64,000 bases of DNA from Candidatus Nitrohelix vancouverensis (GTDB lineage Bacteria; Nitrospinota; Nitrospinia; Nitrospinales; VA-1), in contig CP048620.1 of NCBI GenBank assembly GCA_015698305.1, positions 2,936,001 to 3,000,000 of the forward strand, read 5' to 3'. Of this stretch, positions 35,009 through 43,065 are shown in pieces (the first letter of the stretch is position 1; every line of letters starts with the position of its first letter). A model generated the notes under the pieces. It saw nothing but the letters and a program-made list of their open reading frames with translations, had not been told where the DNA came from and searched no databases. The translations under genes were made by a program, and so were the position numbers.

Positions 35009-36787
35009 ATGTCCAATACATTGAATCGAACTCATTACTGCGGGGAACTGAACGCCTCCCTGATAGGTCAGAACGTAACCCTGTGCGGCTGGGTGCATAC
35101 CCGTCGAGACCACGGCGGCCTCATTTTTATCGACTTGTGGGACAAGGAAGGCATCGCGCAAGTCGTTCTCAACCCGCAAATCGACCAACTCGCGCACCAG
35201 CAGGCCCAGTCTCTGCGCGGCAATTACGTGATCGGCGTGCGCGGTCTTGTGCGCGAACGTCCCGAAGGCATGGTCAACGAAAAACTCAGCACCGGGCAGG
35301 TGGAAGTCTATATCGACGAGCTGGAAATTTTCAATCCCTCGACAACGCCGCCCTTTTCCCCCTGGGAGCCGCAGGAAGTCTCCGAGGCGATTCGCCTGAA
35401 ATACCGCTACCTCGACTTGCGTAGCGACGAACTGCAAAACAATCTGCGATTGCGTTACCAGGTCGCCAAAACCGCTCGCAACGTTCTCGACCGCAACGGT
35501 TTCATGGAAATCGAAACGCCCATGCTGACCAAGAGCACGCCGGAAGGCGCGCGCGATTATCTGGTCCCGAGCCGCGTGGCGCCGCATCATTTTTACGCGC
35601 TCCCGCAATCGCCGCAATTATTCAAACAGATTTTGATGGCGTCGGGAATGGATCGTTATTTCCAGATCGTGAAATGCTTTCGCGACGAAGACCTGCGCCA
35701 GGACCGACAACCGGAATTCACCCAGATCGACATTGAGATGTCCTTCGCCAGCCAGGAACAGATTTTCGAACTGGTCGAAGAAATGATCTGCGAAATTTTT
35801 CTGGAGACCCTCAAACAAAGCGTAACCGCTCCGTTCCCCATCCTGACCTATCAGGAAGCGATGGACCGCTACGGTTGCGACAAACCCGACACGCGCTTTG
35901 GCTTGGAACTGGTGGACTTGTCCGACACCGTCAAGGGAAGCGGATTCAAAGTATTTGAGCAGGCGCTTGAGAGCGGTGGCCAGGTGAAAGCCATCCGCAT
36001 TGAAAACGCAACTGAGACCCTGTCGCGTAAAGCGCTCGACGATTTGACCGAAGTCGCCAAAACCTACGGCGCCAAGGGAATGGCCTGGATCAAGATTCAG
36101 GAAAATGAACTGCAGTCGCCCATCATCAAATTTTTTGAAAAGCCCATGCTCGACGCACTGCTGGAACAAATGCAGGGCAAACCCGGGGACGTTCTTGTAT
36201 TTTGCGCCGACTCCGCGAAAGTGGTCGCTGACTCTCTCGCGCACATTCGACTCGCCGCCGCGAAACGTCTCAACCTGATCGACGAGAAAAAGAAAAATTT
36301 CATCTGGGTCACCGAGTTCCCTTTACTCGAATTCAACGAAGAAGAAAAACGCTTCACCGCAATGCACCATCCCTTCACTGCGCCGACCGATCAAAATCTC
36401 GAAGCCCTGCAAAACACGCCGCCCGAGAAATTGCTGGCGCGCGCTTACGACCTCGTGCTCAACGGCAACGAGATCGGCGGCGGGAGCCTTCGTATCCACC
36501 GGAAAGACGTGCAGGAAAAGGCCTTTGAATTGCTCGGCATCCAGAACAAGGAAGCCCGTGAAAAATTCGGCTTCCTCCTCGACGCACTGGAATACGGCGC
36601 GCCGCCTCATGGAGGCATCGCCTTTGGTCTCGACCGCATCGCCATGCTGGTAACGGGAGCGGACTCCATTCGCGACGTCATCGCATTCCCGAAGACGCAG
36701 AAAGCATCCTGCCTGATGACCGAAGCGCCTTCAAGGGTCGATGATCGGCAGATGAAGGAACTCAAACTGAAGTACGACCTCTCCTGA
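35009..36787 (+). CDS. aspS: Aspartyl-tRNA synthetase (bacterial type)
   Basis: Class II enzyme charging tRNA-Asp or, in non-discriminating forms, tRNA-Asn as well. The 592-residue chain has the OB-fold anticodon domain (HTRRDHGGLIFIDLWD), motif 2 in RDEDLRQDRQPEFTQID, the bacterial GAD insertion at about 300-420, and motif 3 (GGIAFGLDRIAM). I chose ATG at 35009, which begins MSNTLNRTHYCGEL; an in-frame start 51 nt upstream has no support. Discrimination cannot be read from the sequence. Confidence 0.97.
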   Translation: MSNTLNRTHYCGELNASLIGQNVTLCGWVHTRRDHGGLIFIDLWDKEGIAQVVLNPQIDQLAHQQAQSLRGNYVIGVRGLVRERPEGMVNEKLSTGQVEVYIDELEIFNPSTTPPFSPWEPQEVSEAIRLKYRYLDLRSDELQNNLRLRYQVAKTARNVLDRNGFMEIETPMLTKSTPEGARDYLVPSRVAPHHFYALPQSPQLFKQILMASGMDRYFQIVKCFRDEDLRQDRQPEFTQIDIEMSFASQEQIFELVEEMICEIFLETLKQSVTAPFPILTYQEAMDRYGCDKPDTRFGLELVDLSDTVKGSGFKVFEQALESGGQVKAIRIENATETLSRKALDDLTEVAKTYGAKGMAWIKIQENELQSPIIKFFEKPMLDALLEQMQGKPGDVLVFCADSAKVVADSLAHIRLAAAKRLNLIDEKKKNFIWVTEFPLLEFNEEEKRFTAMHHPFTAPTDQNLEALQNTPPEKLLARAYDLVLNGNEIGGGSLRIHRKDVQEKAFELLGIQNKEAREKFGFLLDALEYGAPPHGGIAFGLDRIAMLVTGADSIRDVIAFPKTQKASCLMTEAPSRVDDRQMKELKLKYDLS

Positions 36788-37015
36788 AGTTCAAGCGCTT
36801 CCAAAAGACAGACGACAAGCCGCCGCGCCCGCGGCGTTCTCTAGCCACGCCCATTCACGGGCGTTATGGCGTCGCGTTTCGCTAAAAAAACATCGATTCG
36901 AAATACTCTGAATTAGCGCAGGAAAAGTTGGAAAATGCGCCGCACTCTCAAGCCCTTCCTAGAGAAACCCGAAAACAAGGATAGAAGAAAACATTATCCA
37001 GGGAGGGATAACAGG

Positions 37016-37156
37016 ATGTGGAAACCCGTATTAACGCTCATCATGGTGGCGGGAATCATCGCGATGGCGTTGACCAACGACTACTCAGACCCGCTCGGCG
37101 AAGCCATCACCCGCCATATCAGCAGTCAAAAACAAATTTCAAAAATTTCGCGCTGA
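37016..37156 (+). CDS. Very small membrane protein, unknown
   Basis: A 46-residue protein starting MWKPVLTLIMVAGIIAMAL, one membrane helix followed by a polar tail. The start is supported by GGAGG (37002-37006) nine bases upstream; a longer frame from 36935 lacks a ribosome site. A short stem overlaps the stop, followed by TTTT, a weak terminator. Function is unknown. Confidence 0.55.
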   Translation: MWKPVLTLIMVAGIIAMALTNDYSDPLGEAITRHISSQKQISKISR

Positions 37157-37206
37157 GAGCGCTTTTGGTATTGGAGTGAAAATGGGTGGAAATAAAAAAG
37201 AAAGGG

Positions 37207-37587
37207 GTCGAAGTAAACCAATAAGCCGGGTTCTGTTCCCCGCCGAAACGGGGCGGCGACCATCAATCTAGGCCTGCCGTTGCCGACAGGCTCAAGCAGT
37301 CAACCCGAAAGCATCGGACGGGCCGTCCTCAAACGCTTTCCTATTTGACCTTGCTCCGGATAGGGTTTGCCAAGCTACCGCTGTCGCCAACGGTACTGGT
37401 GAGCTCTTACCTCGCCTTTTCACCATTGCCGCCGCCGGAAAACCGACGGGTAGGCTGTGTCTTTTCTGTGGCGCTTTCCTTGGAGTCGCCTCCACTCCGC
37501 GTTACGGAGTATCCCGCCCTGTGGAGCCCGGACTTTCCTCCCTCGCAGAGCAAGCCCTGCAACGGCGGCCGCCCGGTTTACTTCGAC
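37207..37587 (-). ncRNA. rnpB: RNase P RNA, bacterial type A
   Basis: Catalytic RNA that trims the 5' leader of pre-tRNAs. On the minus strand the conserved core GAGGAAAGTCCGGGCTCC is present, then the segment GGTAAGAGCTCACCAG and the J-region GGCAAACCC. The 3' part reads ACAGAACCCGGCTTAT. The outer P1 helix pairs GTCGAAGTAAACC with GGTTTACTTCGAC, which sets the ends. The 5' strand of P1 overlaps the last codons of the upstream zinc-ribbon gene. A T-rich stretch follows the 3' end. Confidence 0.95.
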
Positions 37588-38312
37588 GCCGCAGTCTCCG
37601 ATTCGGGTTCTTCAACCCAGAACAACATCCGTAGACAATTCATGCAATCAAGAATTTCCTTACCCGCCTTGACCTTGATCATCATCTGAGGCAGAACGCT
37701 TTGATGGCACCCCTGGCAGATCATCCCCTTCAAACCCACCACGCCAACCCCCTCGCGCGCCTTGGATATTTTTTCATAGCGTTTCAACAAGGTCGGTTCC
37801 ACTTGCCGGGTGATCTGCTGTCGACGGTCTTCCAATGCCTGAATTTCGTCTTTGACGCGCTTCGCCTCATTTTCCTTTTTCGCCGTATATTCCTTAAAGT
37901 GCGCCTCTTCCTCATCCAACTGCGCTTTGATTGCTGGGAACTCGCTCTCCTTCTGCTCAAGCGTTTCCATGATCTCAAGCTCCTGATCTTCCAATTGCGA
38001 GATTTTCTCTTTCACAGAATCGACTTCGGTCAGGATGGCGCTGTACTCTTTATTCGTCTTCACGTTCGGCAATTTCATTTTTATCTTTGCCATGTGGTCG
38101 TTTTGATCCTGAACGCCGCGTTCGAGATCCTTGCGCTTCTTTTTCAGAGACTCGATTTCCTCCAGAGCCTTATCGGCGCGTTGTTTCTTCAAATCCCGTT
38201 CGCTTGTTCCGGCCTGGATTTGTCCGGGAATCGCGTTCAGGGCGCGCTCCATTCCCTGCGCTTCGGTGTCCATGTTCTGGAGTGAGATCAATAGCTCAAG
38301 CTGAGGATTCAT
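37578..38312 (-). CDS. Coiled-coil C4 zinc-ribbon protein (COG1579-like)
   Basis: A 244-residue protein with long coiled coils (about 1-175) ending in a C4 zinc ribbon: CQGCHQSVLP with CMNCLRML. This architecture is a known widespread family of uncertain role, sometimes linked to secretion or nucleic-acid contexts. The stop codon lies inside the P1 helix of rnpB, which follows on the same strand; this arrangement means rnpB must be cut out of, or separately transcribed from, this mRNA. Confidence 0.85.
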   Translation of the reverse strand: MNPQLELLISLQNMDTEAQGMERALNAIPGQIQAGTSERDLKKQRADKALEEIESLKKKRKDLERGVQDQNDHMAKIKMKLPNVKTNKEYSAILTEVDSVKEKISQLEDQELEIMETLEQKESEFPAIKAQLDEEEAHFKEYTAKKENEAKRVKDEIQALEDRRQQITRQVEPTLLKRYEKISKAREGVGVVGLKGMICQGCHQSVLPQMMIKVKAGKEILDCMNCLRMLFWVEEPESETAASK

Positions 38313-38405
38313 TTAAAGCGCCTCGCATTCATTAAAAAGGGGTGAAAATAAATGTATCATGGCGCAGGAGGGATGACAACTCAATGTGCCGCGCCGGGGC
38401 AGAAC

Positions 38406-39305
38406 CTAGCGCGCGCGGGCCCGCGATTCCCAGTAAACCAGAAAAACGCTGGCCACAAATATGGAGGAGTATGTGCCAATGCCCACGCCAATCAGCAACG
38501 CGAAGGAAAAATCATGAATGATCTCTCCGCCGCGCAGGAAAATAGCCATCATGACCAGGAGCGTCGTCCCGGAGGTGAGCAGGGTTCGACTCAAGGTCTG
38601 GTTGATGCTTCCGTTAATGATTTCCGTTAAACTGAATTTACCGCGTCGACGCAGGTTCTCGCGTATGCGGTCAAACACAACGATGGTATCGTTCAGCGAA
38701 TAGCCGATGATCGTCAGGATCGCCGCCACAATCGTCAGGGTGAATTCTTTATCGAGCAGTGAAAATGCGCCGACAGTGATCACGATGTCGTGTATCAAAG
38801 CCAGAATGGCGGCAATCGCGTATTGGAATTCGAAACGCCAGGAGATATAAATCACGATACCGATGATCGCGTAGAGAATGGATAGCAGAGCTTTTTCACG
38901 CAGGTCTTTACCCACCTTCGGCCCCACCATCTCCACGCGTTCAACAGTAATATCATCTTTGTTGAATTTAGACGATAAGGCGTCGCGTATATTCTGACCC
39001 ACCGCCTCCAGCTTGCCGTCGCTTCGTTGCACGCGGATGAGGATATCGTTTTTAGAGCCGAATTCCTGAATGGAACTTTCGCCCATACCCATCGTCTTCA
39101 ATCCATCTCGCACGTCATTGATCGACGGCGGCTCTTTAAACTTCAATTGAACTAGGGTGCCGCCAGCGAAATCGATTCCGTAATTCAACCCGCCATGAAA
39201 CGCGATAGAGGCGATGCTTATAAAAATCAAAATCGCGGACAAGGCCAGCGTGATGCGGGTCTTGCCCAAGAAATCAATTTTGGTTTCCGTCTTGAAAATT
39301 TCCAT
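38406..39305 (-). CDS. secF: Protein translocase subunit SecF
   Basis: Membrane component of the SecDF motor that uses proton flow to help pull proteins through the Sec channel. The 299-residue protein has one N-terminal TM segment, a periplasmic domain (GLNYGIDFAGGTLVQLKF) and a group of five C-terminal TM segments with GYSLNDTIVVFDRIREN. It starts directly after secD (stop and start adjacent), so it is translationally coupled. Confidence 0.97.
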   Translation of the reverse strand: MEIFKTETKIDFLGKTRITLALSAILIFISIASIAFHGGLNYGIDFAGGTLVQLKFKEPPSINDVRDGLKTMGMGESSIQEFGSKNDILIRVQRSDGKLEAVGQNIRDALSSKFNKDDITVERVEMVGPKVGKDLREKALLSILYAIIGIVIYISWRFEFQYAIAAILALIHDIVITVGAFSLLDKEFTLTIVAAILTIIGYSLNDTIVVFDRIRENLRRRGKFSLTEIINGSINQTLSRTLLTSGTTLLVMMAIFLRGGEIIHDFSFALLIGVGIGTYSSIFVASVFLVYWESRARAR

Positions 39306-40862
39306 TTATATGCTCAACTTTTCTATTTTCCGGGCGCTCATCACGCTGTCGAAAATGGTTCGACTGACAAATACCGCCGTGAACATACTTGCGGCGATTC
39401 CGATACACAAGGTGATAGCAAACCCCTTGATAGGCCCGGTGCCGAACTGAAATAAAACCACGGCGGCGATGAAGGTGGTGATGTTCGCATCCACAATCGT
39501 TCGAAATGCCTTGGCAAATCCTGCGTCGATAGCGGCTCGCACCGTCTTGCCGATGCGGATTTCCTCGCGAATACGCTCAAAAACCAGCACATTTGCGTCG
39601 ATCGCCATGCCCACCGTCAAAATGATTCCTGCGATGCCGGGCAAGGTCAACGAGGCTCCAAAATACGCCAGAGCGCCCAGCAATAATACGATGTTCAAGA
39701 CCAGGGCAATATTGGCAATCACCCCCGAAAGTTTGTAGTACACCAAAATGAAGATGACCACCAGAATGCCGCCCATAATGATAGACTCGATTCCCTTCTG
39801 GATCGAATCTTTACCCAAAGAAGGTCCAACCGTTCTGTTTTCTAGAATCGTGACCGGAGCGGGCAAGGCGCCTGCGCGCAAGACAATGGCCAGGTCGCGC
39901 GCGTCTTCTGTTGTGAATTGTCCCGTGATCTGCGCTCGGCCTCCGGCAATCTCCTCCTGAATGACCGGCGTGGAATACACCGTATTGTCGAGAACGATAG
40001 CCAGGCGTTTTTTCACGTTGTCTCGGGTGATCTGCTGGAACAACATGGCCCCGATGCTGTTGAAGGTCAACGACACATACGGCTCGTTGAAATCCGAATC
40101 GTAACTCACGATCGCGCCCGTCAAGGTGTCGCCCGTCAGAACCGCCCTCTTTTTCAACAAATGTGGTTCTTTTTCCACGACGCCGGTTTCGCGATTCACC
40201 ACGCGCTCATGCAGAATTTCGCTTCCTTCTGGAATGACGCCGGCCAGCGCAGATTGAATGCTGTTGTCTTCGTCCAGCAGTTTGAACTCCAGGCGCGCCG
40301 TCTTGCCGATCAGGTTGATCGCCCGACTGGCGTCTTTGATGCCCGGCAATTGCACGAGAATCCGGCGCTCGCCCTGAACCTGAATGCTCGGCTCGGACAC
40401 GCCGAATTGATCGACGCGATTGCGAATGGTTTCCAAACCCTGACTCACCGCGTTTTCATGGATACGTTTGACCTGATCCGAGCTCAAATGATAAACCAGA
40501 GCCAGCTTGTCCGCTCCGGACGCCTGTTTCTCCAAAAAGGGATAGCGTTCCGAAATCAGGGTCGCAACAGCGGCGGCATCGTCTTCATCCAGCAAAGCGA
40601 TTTTAAGGCCGGATTCCTCGATCAACGCGAGAATACGATCCGCTTCGATGTCTTTCTCGTCGATGTCGCGTTTCAGGTCGTCGGCCAGACGTTCCAGACT
40701 GGTCTCCACCGCCTTCTCGACCTCGACTTCGAGAACCAGGTGCATACCGCCCTGCAGGTCCAGACCCAGATTGATTTTTTCTTCCAACGGATAAGACAAC
40801 CAAGACGCGCCCAGCAATACCAAGGCGATCAGTGGAATTTTCCATCTCAGGTTTCGATACAT
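39306..40862 (-). CDS. secD: Protein translocase subunit SecD
   Basis: Partner of SecF in protein export. The 518-residue chain begins with one TM segment, then has GLDLQGGMHLVLEV, the large P1 periplasmic region (QFGVSEPSIQVQGERRI), and the six-helix C-terminal part with AIDANVLVFERIREE. The order yajC-secD-secF is the common one. No secY or signal peptidase gene is in the window. Confidence 0.97.
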   Translation of the reverse strand: MYRNLRWKIPLIALVLLGASWLSYPLEEKINLGLDLQGGMHLVLEVEVEKAVETSLERLADDLKRDIDEKDIEADRILALIEESGLKIALLDEDDAAAVATLISERYPFLEKQASGADKLALVYHLSSDQVKRIHENAVSQGLETIRNRVDQFGVSEPSIQVQGERRILVQLPGIKDASRAINLIGKTARLEFKLLDEDNSIQSALAGVIPEGSEILHERVVNRETGVVEKEPHLLKKRAVLTGDTLTGAIVSYDSDFNEPYVSLTFNSIGAMLFQQITRDNVKKRLAIVLDNTVYSTPVIQEEIAGGRAQITGQFTTEDARDLAIVLRAGALPAPVTILENRTVGPSLGKDSIQKGIESIIMGGILVVIFILVYYKLSGVIANIALVLNIVLLLGALAYFGASLTLPGIAGIILTVGMAIDANVLVFERIREEIRIGKTVRAAIDAGFAKAFRTIVDANITTFIAAVVLFQFGTGPIKGFAITLCIGIAASMFTAVFVSRTIFDSVMSARKIEKLSI

Positions 40863-40871
40863 TCCGCTACG

Positions 40872-41192
40872 TTATTCCCTTTTAAGTGCTATTGAAGCAC
40901 GGTTGATTTTAATCTTCACCGGGTGAGGCTGTTCGCATATCTGCAGAACAACCGTATCTTCTTTAATTTTCTTGATGGTGCCGTGGATTCCGCTCAAGGT
41001 CACGACGTTGTCGCCTTCCTTCAGCGCTTCCAGCATTTTCTGAGATTCTTTTTGCTTTTTCTGTTGAGGACGAATCAGGATGAAGTAAAAGATCAAAAAC
41101 ATCATGATCATGGGCGGCAACATGCCCAACAGTCCCGGTCCTCCTTCTTGCCCCTCTGGAGGAGGCATCATGGCAAACGCTAAATCAAGCAT
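40872..41192 (-). CDS. yajC: Preprotein translocase subunit YajC
   Basis: A 106-residue single-span membrane protein accessory to SecDF. The core MIMMFLIFYFILIRPQQKKQ is diagnostic, and GDNVVTLSGIHGTIKKIKED follows. It starts the yajC-secD-secF transcript. A GCAGGCG/CGCCTGC hairpin is found in its leader. Confidence 0.95.
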   Translation of the reverse strand: MLDLAFAMMPPPEGQEGGPGLLGMLPPMIMMFLIFYFILIRPQQKKQKESQKMLEALKEGDNVVTLSGIHGTIKKIKEDTVVLQICEQPHPVKIKINRASIALKRE

Positions 41193-41399
41193 CTATTTTT
41201 TCCCCGATGATTATCCTTGGCGCAGGCGTACCGCCTGCCAGGGTTTCGTTTTGAATTAAAAATCAGCTAGTTGATTATGATTCTATGACTTTAATTACTG
41301 GAAGAATATAAACGGTTGCTTCTACCAGATCAATATTGTTTTGTCAAACCTAATAGGGAAAGCTCCTGCCCGATCACGCGCTATCTGGGCCTGAAAGCA

Positions 41400-41918
41400 T
41401 CAATAGAAACTCGGAGCGATATTCTCTTCGCCGGTGAGTTCCCGGTAGAGCTTGTGAAATTCCTCGGTGGTCAAAGCGGGATTTCGTAGCGACTCCAATT
41501 GCTCGGGGGTGATCTTCGTTTCGGACTTGTCATCCCAGGCAGACGTTGCGATCGCCGCATAATTGGGAGGGTTGAGACTTTGAAAAATCAGGCCGTCGAC
41601 ATTATCGTTGTACTTGAGGGCAATGTCTATGACCAACTGCGCGTCTTGCGCTGTCAAACCGCTACCGAGAGCCACATTGGTGGGCGGGTGCCCCCCCCGT
41701 CGCTTCCAGTACTGGATCGTGTTCCGCAATACCTTGAAGGATTTGGATTTAAGAAATTCACGGATTTCTTTGTTGTTTTTCTTATGCTTGTATTCCAACC
41801 ACATTTCTATCGTGCAAACGGTGGTGTCTCTGTCACCGCAAGGGCTTGCCGAAACATCGGTCGCCCAAACGGCTCCGCTAAATACAATCGCCGCGCACAG
41901 GCTTGTCAAATAGTTCAA
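41400..41918 (-). CDS. Secreted protein of unknown function
   Basis: A 172-residue protein with a clear signal peptide (LCAAIVFSGAVWATDVSA). The start is TTG, set by GGAGG six bases upstream. Two cysteines (CGDRDTTVC) near the mature N-terminus may form a disulfide. The rest is predicted helical with no motif I recognise. The gene stands alone. A periplasmic location is inferred. Confidence 0.72.
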   Translation of the reverse strand: MNYLTSLCAAIVFSGAVWATDVSASPCGDRDTTVCTIEMWLEYKHKKNNKEIREFLKSKSFKVLRNTIQYWKRRGGHPPTNVALGSGLTAQDAQLVIDIALKYNDNVDGLIFQSLNPPNYAAIATSAWDDKSETKITPEQLESLRNPALTTEEFHKLYRELTGEENIAPSFY

Positions 41919-42050
41919 TCGATTCCTCCATATCCAATTCGGTTTTTTTGTTCATTGTAATCCATTCTCCCCCTACCCTGTCAAGAGACGACAACGCGCT
42001 TTTTGTTCCCCAATTTCTTACATTTTTTCTCAAATTTCACTTTTATTGGC

Positions 42051-42077
42051 TAAAGAATTTCTGAATTCATCCGTTAA
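42051..42077 (+). promoter_or_regulatory. Sigma-28 (FliA)-type promoter candidate
   Basis: TAAAGAAT, an 11-bp spacer, and TCCGTTAA match the flagellar sigma-28 consensus (TAAAGTTT-11-GCCGATAA) at 12 of 16 positions with exact spacing. It lies 37 bp before the start of a small motility-type protein, which suits a flagellar regulon. Confidence 0.55.
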
Positions 42078-42114
42078 GCAGAATAAGTCGAACTCTATTT
42101 GGGAGGTTTAGATC

Positions 42115-42297
42115 ATGGATGTCAATTCCGCTTCCGGCGTTAGCCCGCAATTTCAGGCCGCCGCGACAAAAACTGCTTTGAACGTACAAAAACAGGAAGG
42201 CAATAACGCTGTGAAACTGATTGAATCTGCGGTTCAAGTCAGCGAACAAAGCGTTGCCAGCTCTAAAAGCGCCAATAAAGTAGACATCATCGTTTAA
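42115..42297 (+). CDS. Small YjfB-like putative motility protein
   Basis: A 60-residue protein with the pattern ALNVQKQEGNNAVKLIESA in the middle and VDIIV at the end. This resembles the short YjfB-type motility proteins, with a helical body and a C-terminal NV(D)xxV. The assignment is tentative. A GGGAGG ribosome site and the sigma-28-type promoter upstream support a real gene tied to motility; no flagellar gene is in the window. Confidence 0.6.
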   Translation: MDVNSASGVSPQFQAAATKTALNVQKQEGNNAVKLIESAVQVSEQSVASSKSANKVDIIV

Positions 42298-42405
42298 GCA
42301 AACTTCAAAAAACTTTCAGATCGGCAAGCTAAGGTCGCCGGCTGGAACTGCGCCATAAAATTCAGCAGGTCTACGCTTGCTTAGGCTTGATATTCCCTGC
42401 ATCGC

Positions 42406-42966
42406 TCAGAAAACGTTTGGGTTCTGACTGACCTGTCGAATGATTTCTTCCTGTTGCTCGGGGGATAAAGTTTCGCGCTGGTATCTTAAAAAGAATTGCG
42501 GGAGCGCCGACAAGGGCGTCGCGCTGACGCCAAAATCGCTTCCCAATCGCGCATTCAAAAAAACCACAAGCGGAATGAGCGGATCGACTCCCAATTGCGG
42601 GGCGATCTGATTGACAATTTTTCTGTTCTCCAGCAGAGGATTGTAAACTGCGACCGTCTGCCCTCCCTGCTTCGCCCACCACTCCCGATCCCCCGGCCTT
42701 CCCGTCAAACGTCCCTTAAGACTGGAAATCGAGATGACAAAAACGCCGTAAGGCGAAACGACCAAGCGGTCGATGGAAACTATTCCCTGAGGCGTCGTCA
42801 AACTCACATCCTTCAAAATTTGATACGACTCGCCCAATCTGGAGAGACGAGCGTCCAGCGCCTGCGGCGTACCGCCTCCCTGCCAAAACCAGCGTTTCCA
42901 GATAAAAAAAGCGGCTGCCAGAGCCACCGCCGCTATTAGAAATGTCGTTGAGTCCCAGTGTTGCAT
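42406..42966 (-). CDS. Membrane-anchored NERD-domain protein
   Basis: A 186-residue protein with an N-terminal TM helix (FLIAAVALAAAFFIW) followed by a nuclease-related (NERD) domain. The domain shows DRLVVSPYGVFVISISSLKG and a later WWAKQGGQTVAVYNPLLENR. NERD domains are restriction-endonuclease-fold relatives, but catalysis is rarely shown. The first 38 bp of this gene are repeated 80 bp upstream, see the repeat entries. It sits just downstream of the fumarate reductase-type pair on the same strand. Confidence 0.75.
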   Translation of the reverse strand: MQHWDSTTFLIAAVALAAAFFIWKRWFWQGGGTPQALDARLSRLGESYQILKDVSLTTPQGIVSIDRLVVSPYGVFVISISSLKGRLTGRPGDREWWAKQGGQTVAVYNPLLENRKIVNQIAPQLGVDPLIPLVVFLNARLGSDFGVSATPLSALPQFFLRYQRETLSPEQQEEIIRQVSQNPNVF

Positions 42967-42968
42967 CG
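42931..42968. repeat. Copy 1 of a 38-bp direct repeat (start of the NERD gene)
   Basis: This copy spans the first codons of the NERD gene. It matches a second copy at 43011-43048 with three mismatches over 38 bp. The unit spacing is 80 bp, as expected of a local partial tandem duplication. Confidence 0.85.
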
Positions 42969-43010
42969 TACGCTCTTAGAAATGAAGAAAACGACGACCC
43001 GTCCCCCGGT

Positions 43011-43048
43011 CGCCATTAAAAATGTCGTTGAATCCCAGTGTTGCATCG
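43011..43048. repeat. Copy 2 of the 38-bp direct repeat, upstream of the NERD gene
   Basis: On the minus strand this copy again reads ATG followed by CAACACTGGGATTCAACG, so it offers a second start codon in the same context. Its reading frame runs about 35 codons and then stops in a different frame of the true gene start. It is likely a duplication remnant rather than a gene. Confidence 0.8.
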
Positions 43049-43065
43049 GGTGCGAGTCAGAGGGC

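Noticed and set aside
41215-41243. Hairpin before yajC as a terminator or riboswitch
   Set aside because: No T-run and no known aptamer features; kept only as a possible dispersed repeat.
42298-42405. GC-rich gap after the motility-type gene as a c-di-GMP riboswitch
   Set aside because: The conserved riboswitch bases are not present.
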